Assembly: GCF_027942865.1 (NCBI RefSeq)
Contig: NC_134524.1
Coordinates: 1,360,144 to 1,424,143, forward strand
Direction of reading: 5' to 3'
Origin: Odontesthes bonariensis
Lineage: Eukaryota > Chordata > Actinopteri > Atheriniformes > Atherinopsidae
DNA length: 64,000 nt
Part shown: positions 32,994 through 44,900 of the stretch, in pieces
Layout of the letters: each line of letters starts with the position of its first letter
How positions within the stretch are numbered: position 1 is the first letter of the stretch
The notes under the pieces: model-generated
Seen by the model: the letters and a program-made list of their open reading frames with translations, nothing else
Told to the model about the DNA's origin: nothing
Databases searched by the model: none
Program-made: the position numbers and the translations under genes

Positions 32994-35900
32994 CTACACC
33001 CGGCGGGTGAAGTGCTGCGAGTCTCTGAACTCCAGGTAGAGGCTGAACAGCAGGTGCAGGGCCTGGATCCGGCTGCCGTACACGGGGATGTCCAGCAGGG
33101 CGCAGACGATGTCCACGTACTGCGACAGGCCGCAGCCCAGGCGAGCCGGCGGCAGCTGCAGGCGGCCCAGCTGCTCCTCCAGCTCGGCCGGCCACTCCTG
33201 CATCAGGCTGTCGATGTCGGGCATGGGCCGGCCGTACTGCACGCTGGCCGGCGGCTTGGAGCGGTGCAGGGCGCCGATGCTCTCCACCCAGCTGTCCACC
33301 GCCCGCGGGTTGGCCTGAGGGCTGGCCACGCTGGTCACCTTCTTCAGCTGCGGGGGACAGAGGCTGGGTCAGGTGCTGGGTCAGGTGCTGGGTCAGGTGC
33401 TGGGTCAGGTTTTGGGTCAGATTCTGGGTCAGGTGCTGGGTCAGGTGCTGGGTCAGGTGCTGGGTCAGGTGCTGGGTCAGATTCTGGGTCAGATTCTGGG
33501 TCAGATTCTGGGTCAGACTCTGGGTCAGGTGCTGGGTCAGGTGCTGGGTCAGGTGCTGGGTCAGGTGCTGGGTCAGGTTCTGGGTCAGGTTTTGGGTCAG
33601 ATTCTGGGTCAGGTGCTGGGTCAGGTGCTGGGTCAGATTCTGGGTCAGATTCTGGGTCAGGTTCTGGGTCAGATGCTGGGTCAGATGCTGGGTCAGGTGC
33701 TGGGTCAGGTTTTGGGTCAGGTGCTGGGTCAGGTGCTGGGTCAGGTGCTGGGTCAGATTCTGGGTCAGGTGCTGGGTCAGGTGCTGGGTCAGGTGCTGGG
33801 TCAGGTGCTGGGCCAGATTCTGGGTCAGGTGCTGGGCCAGGTTCTGGGTCAGGTCCTGGGTCAGGTGCTGGGTCAGATTCTGGGTCAGATTCTGGGTCAG
33901 GTGCTGGGTCAGGTGCTGGGTCAGGTGCTGGGTCAGATTCTGGGTCAGATTCTGGGTCAGGTGCTGGGTCAGGTGCTGGGTCAGGTGCTGGGTCAGGTGC
34001 TGGGTCAGATTCTGGGTCAGGTGCTGGGCCAGGTGCTGGGTCAGGTGCTGGGTCAGACTCTGGGTCAGACTCTGGGTCAGACTCTGGGTCAGGTGCTGGG
34101 TCAGATTCTGGGTCAGATTCTGGGTCAGGTGCTGGGTCAGGTGCTGGGTCAGGTGCTGGGTCAGGTTCTGGGTCAGGTCCTGGGTTAGGTGCTGGGTCAG
34201 GTGCTGGGTCAGATTCTGGGTCAGGTGCTGGGTCAGGTGCTGGGTCAGGTGCTGGGTCAGATTCTGGGTCAGATTCTGGGTCAGGTCCTGGGTCAGGTGC
34301 TGGGTCAGATTCTGGGTCAGATTCTGGGTCAGGTGCTGGGTCAGGTGCTGGGTCAGGTGCTGGGTCAGGTGCTGGGTCAGGTGCTGGGTCAGGTGCTGGG
34401 TCAGGTGCTGGGTCAGATTCTGGGTCAGGTGCTGGGTCAGATTCTGGGTCAGGTGCTGGGTCAGGTGCTGGGTCAGGTGCTGGGTCAGGTGCTGGGTCAG
34501 ATTCTGGGTCAGGTGCTGGGTCAGGTGCTGGGTCAGGTGCTGGGTCAGATTCTGGGTCAGATTCTGGGTCAGGTGCTGGGTCAGGTGCTGGGTCAGGTGC
34601 TGGGTCAGGTGCTGGGTCAGGTGCTGGGACAGACTCTGGGTCAGGTGCTGGGTCAGGTGCTGGGTCAGGTGCTGGGTCAGGTGCTGGGTCAGATTCTGGG
34701 TCAGGTGCTGGGTCAGGTGCTGGGTCAGGTGCTGGGTCAGATTCTGGGTCAGGTGCTGGGTCAGGTGCTGGGTCAGGTGCTGGGTCAGGTTTTGGGTCAG
34801 GTGCTGGGTCAGGTGCTGGGTCAGGTCCTGGGTCAGGTGCTGGGTCAGGTGCTGGGTCAGGTGCTGGGTCAGGTGCTGGGACAGGTGCTGGGTCAGGTGC
34901 TGGGTCAGGTGCTGGGTCAGGTGCTGGGTCAGGTGCTGGGTCAGATTCTGGGTCAGATTCTGGGTCAGGTGCTGGGTCAGGTGCTGGGTCAGGTGCTGGG
35001 TCAGGTGCTGGGTCAGATTCTGGGTCAGGTGCTGGGTCAGGTGCTGGGTCAGGTGCTGGGTCAGGTGCTGGGACAGACTCTGGGTCAGGTGCTGGGTCAG
35101 GTGCTGGGTCAGACTCTGGGTCAGGTGCTGGGTCAGGTGCTGGGTCAGGTGCTGGGTCAGGTGCTGGGTCAGATTCTGGGTCAGGTGCTGGGTCAGGTGC
35201 TGGGTCAGGTTTTGGGTCAGGTGCTGGGTCAGGTGCTGGGTCAGGTGCTGGGTCAGATTCTGGGTCAGATTCTGGGTCAGGTGCTGGGTCAGGTGCTGGG
35301 TCAGGTGCTGGGTCATGTGCTGGGTCAGGTGCTGGGTCAGATTCTGGGTCAGGTGCTGGGTCAGGTGCTGGGTCAGATTCTGGGTCAGGTGCTGGGTCAG
35401 GTGCTGGGTCAGGTGCTGGGTCAGGTGCTGGGTCAGATTCTGGGTCAGGTGCTGGGTCAGGTGCTGGGTCAGGTGCTGGGTCAGGTGCTGGGTCAGGTCT
35501 CTGGGTCAGGTCCTGGGTCAGGTGCTGGGTCAGGTGCTGGGTCAGGTGCTGGGTCAGGTGCTGGGTCAGGTGCTGGGTCAGGTGCTGGGTCAGATTCTGG
35601 GTCAGATTCTGGGTCAGGTGCTGGGTCAGGTGCTGGGTCAGGTGCTGGGTCAGGTTCTGGGTCAGGTGCTGGGTCAGGTGCTGGGTCAGGTGCTGGGACA
35701 GACTCTGGGTCAGGTGCTGGGTCAGGTGCTGGGTCAGATTCTGGGTCAGGTGCTGGGTCAGGTGCTGGGTCAGGTGCTGGGTCAGATTCTGGGTCAGATT
35801 CTGGGTCAGGTGCTGGGTCAGGTGCTGGGTCAGGTGCTGGGTCAGATTCTGGGTCAGGTGCTGGGTCAGGTGCTGGGTCAGGTGCTGGGTCAGGTGCTGG

Positions 35901-38900
35901 GTCAGGTGCTGGGTCAGATTCTGGGTCAGGTGCTGGGTCAGGTGCTGGGTCAGATTCTGGGTCAGGTGCTGGGTCAGGTGCTGGGTCAGGTGCTGGGTCA
36001 GATTCTGGGTCAGGTGCTGGGTCAGGTCTCTGGGTCAGGTCCTGGGTCAGGTGCTGGGTCAGGTGCTGGGTCAGGTGCTGGGTCAGGTTCTGGGTCAGGT
36101 GCTGGGTCAGGTTCTGGGTCAGGTGCTGGGTCAGGTGCTGGGTCAGGTGCTGGGTCAGGTTCTGGGTCAGGTGCTGGGTCAGATTCTGGGTCAGGTGCTG
36201 GGTCAGGTTCTGGGTCAGGTTCTGGGTCAGGTGCTGGGTCAGGTGCTGGGTCAGGTGCTGGGTCAGGTGCTGGGTCAGGTTCTGGGTCAGGTGCTGGGTC
36301 AGGTTCTGGGTCAGGTTCTGGGTCAGGTGCTGGTGTGGGTCAGACTCTGGGTCAGATTCTGGGTCAGGTGCTGGGTCAGATTCTGGGTCAGGTGCTGGGT
36401 CAGGTGCTGGGTCAGGTGCTGGGTCAGGTGCTGGGTCAGGTGCTGGGTCAGATTCTGGGTCAGGTGCTGGGTCAGGTGCTGGGTCAGATTCTGGGTCAGG
36501 TGCTGGGTCAGGTGCTGGGTCAGGTTTTGGGTCAGGTGCTGGGTCAGGTGCTGGGTCAGGTGCTGGGTCAGGTGCTGGGTCAGATTCTGGGTCAGGTGCT
36601 GGGTCAGGTGCTGGGTCAGGTGCTGGGTCAGGTGCTGGGTCAGATTCTGGGTCAGGTGCTGGGTCAGGTGCTGGGTCAGATTCTGGGTCAGGTGCTGGGT
36701 CAGGTGCTGGGTCAGGTGCTGGGTCAGGTGCTGGGTCAGATTCTGGGTCAGGTGCTGGGTCAGGTGCTGGGTCAGGTGCTGGGTCAGATTCTGGGTCAGG
36801 TGCTGGGTCAGGTGCTGGGTCAGGTGCTGGGTCAGGTTCTGGGTCAGGTGCTGGGTCAGGTGCTGGGTCAGGTGCTGGGTCAGGTGCTGGGACAGACTCT
36901 GGGTCAGGTGCTGGGTCAGGTGCTGGGTCAGATTCTGGGTCAGGTGCTGGGTCAGGTGCTGGGTCAGGTGCTGGGTCAGATTCTGGGTCAGATTCTGGGT
37001 CAGGTGCTGGGTCAGGTGCTGGGTCAGGTGCTGGGTCAGATTCTGGGTCAGGTGCTGGGTCAGGTGCTGGGTCAGGTGCTGGGTCAGGTGCTGGGACAGA
37101 CTCTGGGTCAGGTGCTGGGTCAGGTGCTGGGTCAGATTCTGGGTCAGGTGCTGGGTCAGGTGCTGGGTCAGGTGCTGGGTCAGATTCTGGGTCAGATTCT
37201 GGGTCAGGTGCTGGGTCAGGTGCTGGGTCAGGTGCTGGGTCAGATTCTGGGTCAGGTCCTGGGTCAGGTGCTGGGTCAGGTGCTGGGTCAGGTCCTGGGT
37301 CAGGTGCTGGGTCAGGTGCTGGGTCAGGTGCTGGGTCAGGTGCTGGGTCAGATTCTGGGTCAGGTGCTGGGTCAGGTGCTGGGTCAGATTCTGGGTCAGG
37401 TGCTGGGTCAGGTGCTGGGTCAGATTCTGGGTCAGGTGCTGGGTCAGATTCTGGGTCAGGTGCTGGGTCAGGTCTCTGGGTCAGGTCCTGGGTCAGGTGC
37501 TGGGTCAGGTGCTGGGTCAGGTGCTGGGTCAGGTGCTGGGTCAGGTTCTGGGTCAGGTGCTGGGTCAGGTGCTGGGTCAGGTGCTGGGTCAGGTGCTGGG
37601 TCAGATTCTGGGTCAGGTTCTGGGTCAGGTGCTGGGTCAGGTGCTGGGTCAGGTGCTGGGTCAGGTTCTGGGTCAGGTGCTGGGTCAGGTTCTGGGTCAG
37701 GTTCTGGGTCAGGTGCTGGTGTGGGTCAGACTCTGGGTCAGGTGCTGGGTCAGGTGCTGGGTCAGGTTCTGGGTCAGGTGCTGGGTCAGGTGCTGGGTCA
37801 GGTGCTGGGTCAGGTGCTGGGTCAGATTCTGGGTCAGGTGCTGGGTCAGGTGCTGGGTCAGATTCTGGGTCAGATTCTGGGTCAGATTCTGGGTCAGGTG
37901 CTGGGTCAGGTGCTGGGTCAGGTGCTGGGTCAGGTGCTGGGTCAGGTTCTGGGTCAGGTGCTGGGTCAGATTCTGGGTCAGGTGCTGGGTCAGGTCTCTG
38001 GGTCAGGTCCTGGGTCAGGTGCTGGGTCAGGTGCTGGGTCAGGTGCTGGGTCAGGTTCTGGGTCAGGTGCTGGGTCAGGTGCTGGGTCAGGTGCTGGGTC
38101 AGGTGCTGGGTCAGGTGCTGGGTCAGATTCTGGGTCAGGTGCTGGGTCAGATTCTGGGTCAGGTGCTGGGTCAGGTTCTGGGTCAGGTGCTGGGTCAGGT
38201 GCTGGGTCAGGTGCTGGGTCAGGTGCTGGGTCAGGTTCTGGGTCAGGTGCTGGGTCAGGTTCTGGGTCAGGTTCTGGGTCAGGTGCTGGTGTGGGTCAGA
38301 CTCTGGGTCAGATTCTGGGTCAGGTGCTGGGTCAGATTCTGGGTCAGGTGCTGGGTCAGGTGCTGGGTCAGGTGCTGGGTCAGGTGCTGGGTCAGATTCT
38401 GGGTCAGGTGCTGGGTCAGGTGCTGGGTCAGATTCTGGGTCAGGTGCTGGGTCAGGTGCTGGGTCAGGTTTTGGGTCAGGTGCTGGGTCAGGTGCTGGGT
38501 CAGGTGCTGGGTCAGGTGCTGGGTCAGGTGCTGGGTCAGATTCTGGGTCAGATTCTGGGTCAGGTGCTGGGTCAGGTGCTGGGTCAGGTGCTGGGTCAGG
38601 TGCTGGGTCAGGTGCTGGGTCAGATTCTGGGTCAGGTGCTGGGTCAGGTGCTGGGTCAGGTGCTGGGTCAGGTGCTGGGTCAGGTGCTGGGTCAGGTGCT
38701 GGGTCAGATTCTGGGTCAGGTGCTGGGTCAGGTGCTGGGTCAGGTGCTGGGTCAGATTCTGGGTCAGGTGCTGGGTCAGGTGCTGGGTCAGGTGCTGGGT
38801 CAGGTTCTGGGTCAGGTGCTGGGTCAGGTGCTGGGTCAGGTGCTGGGTCAGGTGCTGGGACAGACTCTGGGTCAGGTGCTGGGTCAGGTGCTGGGTCAGA

Positions 38901-41900
38901 TTCTGGGTCAGGTGCTGGGTCAGGTGCTGGGTCAGGTGCTGGGTCAGATTCTGGGTCAGATTCTGGGTCAGGTGCTGGGTCAGGTGCTGGGTCAGGTGCT
39001 GGGTCAGATTCTGGGTCAGGTGCTGGGTCAGGTGCTGGGTCAGGTGCTGGGTCAGGTGCTGGGACAGACTCTGGGTCAGGTGCTGGGTCAGGTGCTGGGT
39101 CAGATTCTGGGTCAGGTGCTGGGTCAGGTGCTGGGTCAGGTGCTGGGTCAGATTCTGGGTCAGATTCTGGGTCAGGTGCTGGGTCAGGTGCTGGGTCAGG
39201 TGCTGGGTCAGATTCTGGGTCAGGTCCTGGGTCAGGTGCTGGGTCAGGTGCTGGGTCAGGTGCTGGGTCAGGTGCTGGGTCAGGTGCTGGGTCAGATTCT
39301 GGGTCAGGTGCTGGGTCAGGTGCTGGGTCAGATTCTGGGTCAGGTGCTGGGTCAGGTGCTGGGTCAGATTCTGGGTCAGGTGCTGGGTCAGATTCTGGGT
39401 CAGGTGCTGGGTCAGATTCTGGGTCAGGTGCTGGGTCAGGTCTCTGGGTCAGGTCCTGGGTCAGGTGCTGGGTCAGGTGCTGGGTCAGGTGCTGGGTCAG
39501 GTGCTGGGTCAGGTTCTGGGTCAGGTGCTGGGTCAGGTGCTGGGTCAGGTGCTGGGTCAGGTGCTGGGTCAGGTGCTGGGTCAGATTCTGGGTCAGGTTC
39601 TGGGTCAGGTGCTGGGTCAGGTGCTGGGTCAGGTGCTGGGTCAGGTTCTGGGTCAGGTGCTGGGTCAGGTTCTGGGTCAGGTTCTGGGTCAGGTGCTGGT
39701 GTGGGTCAGACTCTGGGTCAGGTGCTGGGTCAGGTGCTGGGTCAGGTTCTGGGTCAGGTGCTGGGTCAGGTGCTGGGTCAGGTGCTGGGTCAGGTGCTGG
39801 GTCAGATTCTGGGTCAGGTGCTGGGTCAGGTGCTGGGTCAGATTCTGGGTCAGATTCTGGGTCAGATTCTGGGTCAGATTCTGGGTCAGGTGCTGGGTCA
39901 GGTGCTGGGTCAGGTGCTGGGTCAGGTGCTGGGTCAGATTCTGGGTCAGGTGCTGGGTCAGGTGCTGGGTCAGGTGCTGGGTCAGATTCTGGGTCAGGTG
40001 CTGGGTCAGGTGCTGGGTCAGGTGCTGGGTCAGACTCTGGGTCAGACTCTGGGTCAGGTGCTGGGTCAGGTGCTGGGTCAGTTGCTGGGTCAGGTGCTGG
40101 GTCAGGTGCTGGGTCAGGTGCTGGGTCAGGTTTTGGGTCAGATTCTGGGTCAGATTCTGGGTCAGGTGCTGGGTCAGGTGCTGGGTCAGACTCTGGGTCA
40201 GACTCTGGGTCAGGTGCTGGGTCAGGTGCTGGGTCAGGTGCTGGGTCAGGTGCTGGGTCAGGTGCTGGGTCAGGTCCTGGGTCAGGTGCTGGGTCAGGTG
40301 CTGGGTCAGGTGCTGGGTCAGGTTTTGGGTCAGATTCTGGGTCAGATTCTGGGTCAGGTGCTGGGTCAGGTCCTGGTCAGGTGCTGGGTCAGGTGCTGGG
40401 TCAGGTGCTGGGTCAGGTTTTGGGTCAGGTGCTGGGTCAGGTGCTGGGTCAGGTGCTGGGTCAGGTGCTGGGTCAGGTGCTGGGTCAGAGGCGGGTTCTG
40501 GTGCTGTATATGTGAGTCAGGTGCTGGTGTGGGTCAGGTTCTGGGTTCTGGTGCTGGTGTGGGTACCTCTGTGGCGCCGTGCTGCTTGGTCTCCTCAGAC
40601 AGCCACAGTGACAGCACCGTGGGGTCCGACTGCTTCACGCTGGGCTCATCCAGAACCAGCAGGCCCAGATTGTCCGTTTTCCCGTCTGCTCTCGGCACCT
40701 GAAACCCAAACACACACGTCAGTAAGACTTTAAAACGAGTCTGAACCAGGAAAAAAGCCCAGTTGGGTCGGCTCAGTCGGTCCCTTAATGACTGCGGTGG
40801 CTCTGGTTCTTTCGCTTTTCGTAAAAACTCAGTGTTATTGTTAATGGATACAGATACTCCTGATATAAAAGCCAACAAACCGTTTGCACTATTGTATCAT
40901 ATAAGAACAAATCTGTAGGATCGAGATTCAACCTGACCGGCCTCAACTCTGACAATGTTTAAATCCAGGCTGAAAACAGTTCTATTTAGACACCTGAAAG
41001 TATTTTATCTGCACTCTTCACTTTTAAATTAATTAATTAATTAATTAATTTTTTTTAAATTTGTATTATTATTATTTTTTTTAATTTATTTTTAATGATT
41101 TTATGGCCTTCTTGTGATTTTATGTGCTGTGAAGCACTTTGAATATCCTTGTGTACAAATTGTGCTCTATAAATGAAATTGCCTTGCCTTAATCATTACG
41201 GTACTGAACAAAGATGCAAACATAATTAAATGGCTCCATGTTGGAAAACAAAGTGGTTCTAAGATGAGTCTGAAGTTGGACCCGCTCTGAGCAGGAAGCA
41301 GAACCTGGGGCTGCCCATATAAGGAGCTCAGAGCAGCATCTAAGGAGGTCTGCTTGGGACCGCTCTGAGCAGGAAGCAGAACCTGGGGCCGCCCATATAA
41401 GGAGCTCAGAGCAGCATCTAAGGAGGTCTGCTTGGGACCGCTCTGAGCAGGAAGCAGAACCTGGGGCTGCCCATATAAGGAGCTCAGAGCATCTAAGGAG
41501 GTCTGCTTGGGACCGCTCTGAGCAGGAAGCAGAACCTGGGGCTGCCCATATAAGGAGCTCAGAGCATCTAAGGAGGTCTGCTTGGGACCGCTCTGAGCAG
41601 GAAGCAGAACCCCGGGCTGCCCATATAAGGAGCTCAGAGCAGCATCTAAGGAGGTCTGCTTGGGACCGCTCTGAGCAGGAAGCAGAACCTGGGGCTACCC
41701 ATATAAGGAGCTCAGAGCATCTAAGGAGGTCTGCTTGGGACCGCTCTGAGCAGGAAGCAGAACCTGGGGCTGCTCATATAAGGAGCTCAGAGCATCTAAG
41801 GAGGTCTGCTTGGGACCGCTCTGAGCAGGAAGCAGAACCTGGGGCTGCCCATATAAGGAGCTCAGAGCATCTAAGGAGGTCTGCTTGGGACCGCTCTGAG

Positions 41901-44900
41901 CAGGAAGCAGAACCTGGGGCTGCCCATATAAGGAGCTCAGAGCATCTAAGGAGGTCTGCTTGGGACCGCTCTAACCCTAACCCTCAGCTGGGAGGACTTC
42001 ACTTCTCTCACCTTCAGGAAGGCGTCGATGTCTCCCACAGCCGGGATGAAGTCGGGGATGAACGGCTTCAGGTGGTGCTCCAGCTCGATGGTCTGAGGGG
42101 TGTAGCTGCAAGGAGAGGGTGGAGAAAACAGGTGGAGAGGATGGAGAGAACAGAGAGGAGTCAGAGGTGTGGGACACAGCTGGGTGTTAACAGCTTTGTT
42201 TACGGGTCACCTTCAGGATCAGGTGAGACTTAGAGAGACTGTGTTACAGCTCAGACTGAACAAACACTGAACCTTTGCTTTGCTGTTGTAGAGAGAATGT
42301 GTTGGGTTTGGGGTCTCTGTTGGGTTTGGGGTCTCTGAGGAAGGGAATGTGTTGGGTTTGGGGTCTCTGTTGGGTTTGGGGTCTCTGAGGAAGAGAATGC
42401 GTTGGGTTTGGGTCTCTGAGGAAGAGAATGTGTTGGGTTTGGGGTCTCTGAGGAAGGGAATGTGTTGGGTTTGGGGTCTCTGAGGAAGGGAATGCGTTGG
42501 GTTTGGGGTCTCTGAGGAAGGGAATGTGTTGGGTTTGGGGTCTCTGAGGAAGGGAATGTGTTGGGTTTGGGTCTCTGAGGAAGAGAATGTGTTGGGTTTG
42601 GGGTCTCTGAGGAAGGGAATGTGTTGGGTTTGGGGTCTCTGAGGAAGGGAATGCGTTGGGTTTGGGGTCTCTGAGGAAGCGAATGTGTTGGGTTTGGGGT
42701 CTCTGAGGAAGCGAATGTGTTGGGTTTGGGGTCTCTGAGGAAGCGAATGTGTTGGGTTTGGGGTCTCTGAGGAAGTGAATGCGTTGGGTTTGGGGTCTCT
42801 GTTGGGTTTGGGGTCTCTGAGGAAGGGAATGTGTTGGGTTTGGGGTCTCTGAGGAAGGGAATGTGTTGGGTTTGGGGTCGCTGAGGAAGGGAATGCGTTG
42901 GGTTTGGGGTCGCTGAGGAAGGGAATGTGTTGGGTTTGGGGTCTCTGAGGAAGTGAATGTGTTGGGTTTGGGGTCTCTGAGGAAGGGAATGCGTTGGGTT
43001 TGGGGTCTCTGTTGGGTTTGGGGTCTCTGAGGAAGGGAATGTGTTGGGTTTGGGGTCTCTGTTGGGTTTGGGGTCTCTGAGGAAGGGAATGTGTTGGGTT
43101 TGGGGTCTCTGAGGAAGTGAATGTGTTGGGTTTGGGGTCTCTGAGGAAGGGAATGCGTTGGGTTTGGGGTCTCTGAGGAAGGGAATGTGTTGGGTTTGGG
43201 GTCTCTGAGGAAGAGAATGTGTTGGGTTTGGGGTCTCTGTTGGGTTTGAGGTCTCTGAGGAAGAGAATGTGTTGGGTTTGGGGTCTCTGAGGAAGAGAAT
43301 GTGTTGGGTTTGGGGTCTCTGTTGGGTTTGAGGTCTCTGAGGAAGAGAATGTGTTGGGTTTGGGGTCTCTGAGGAAGGGAATGTGTTGGGTTTGGGTCTC
43401 TGAGGAAGGGAATGTGTTGGGTTTGGGGTCTCTGAGGAAGGGAATGCGTTGGGTTTGGGGTCTCTGAGGAAGCGAATGTGTTGGGTTTGGGGTCTCTGAG
43501 GAAGCGAATGTGTTGGGTTTGGGGTCTCTGAGGAAGGGAATGTGTTGGGTTTGGGTCTCTGAGGAAGGGAATGTGTTGGGTTTGGGGTCTCTGAGGAAGG
43601 GAATGCGTTGGGTTTGGGGTCTCTGAGGAAGCGAATGTGTTGGGTTTGGGGTCTCTGAGGAAGCGAATGTGTTGGGTTTGGGGTCTCTGAGGAAGCGAAT
43701 GTGTTGGGTTTGGGGTCTCTGAGGAAGTGAATGCGTTGGGTTTGGGGTCTCTGTTGGGTTTGGGGTCTCTGAGGAAGGGAATGTGTTGGGTTTGGGGTCT
43801 CTGAGGAAGAGAATGTGTTGGGTTTGGGGTCGCTGAGGAAGGGAATGCGTTGGGTTTGGGGTCGCTGAGGAAGGGAATGTGTTGGGTTTGGGGTCTCTGA
43901 GGAAGTGAATGTGTTGGGTTTGGGGTCTCTGAGGAAGGGAATGCGTTGGGTTTGGGGTCTCTGTTGGGTTTGGGGTCTCTGAGGAAGGGAATGTGTTGGG
44001 TTTGGGGTCTCTGTTGGGTTTGGGGTCTCTGAGGAAGGGAATGTGTTGGGTTTGGGGTCTCTGAGGAAGTGAATGTGTTGGGTTTGGGGTCTCTGAGGAA
44101 GGGAATGCGTTGGGTTTGGGGTCTCTGAGGAAGGGAATGTGTTGGGTTTGGGGTCTCTGAGGAAGAGAATGTGTTGGGTTTGGGGTCTCTGTTGGGTTTG
44201 AGGTCTCTGAGGAAGAGAATGTGTTGGGTTTGGGGTCTCTGAGGAAGAGAATGTGTTGGGTTTGGGGTCTCTGAGGAAGGGAATGCGTTGGGTTTGGGGT
44301 CTCTGTTGGGTTTGAGGTCTCTGAGGAAGAGAATGTGTTGGGTTTGGGTCTCTGTTGGGTTTGAGGTCTCTGAGGAAGAGAATGTGTTGGGTTTGGGGTC
44401 TCTGTTGGGTTTGAGGTCTCTGAGGAAGAGAATGTGTTGGGTTTGGGGTCTCTGTTGGGTTTGAGGTCTCTGAGGAAGAGAATGTGTTGGGTTTGGGGTC
44501 TCTGTTGGGTTTGAGGTCTCTGAGGAAGAGAATGTGTTGGGTTTGGGGTCTCTGAGGAAGAGAATGTGTTGGGTTTGAGGTCTCTGAGGAAGGGAATGTG
44601 TTGGGTTTGGGGTCTCTGAGGAAGGGAATGTGTTGGGTTTGGGGTCTCTGAGGAAGGGAATGTGTTGGGTTTGGGGTCTCTGTTGGGTTTGGGGTCTCTG
44701 AGGAAGAGAATGTGTTGGGTTTGGGGTCTCTGAGGAAGAGAATGTGTTGGGTTTGGGGTCTCTGAGGAAGAGAATGTGTTGGGTTTGGGGTCTCTGAGGA
44801 AGGGAATGTGTTGGGTTTGGGGTCTCTGTTGGGTTTGGGGTCTCTGAGGAAGAGAATGTGTTGGGTTTGGGGTCTCTGAGGAAGAGAATGTGTTGGGTTT

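Noticed and set aside
33012-40733. Giant open frames (up to about 2,570 codons) on both strands, GAGS/CWVR/LGQV/LTQH-rich and silk-like
   Set aside because: The 12-bp unit has no stop in several frames, so all phases stay open; the region is an ift46 intron between two well-supported exons, and single-base unit variants simply shift the frame.
41971-41984. Interstitial telomere
   Set aside because: Only two CCCTAA units at an array edge; too short to argue for a telomeric origin.
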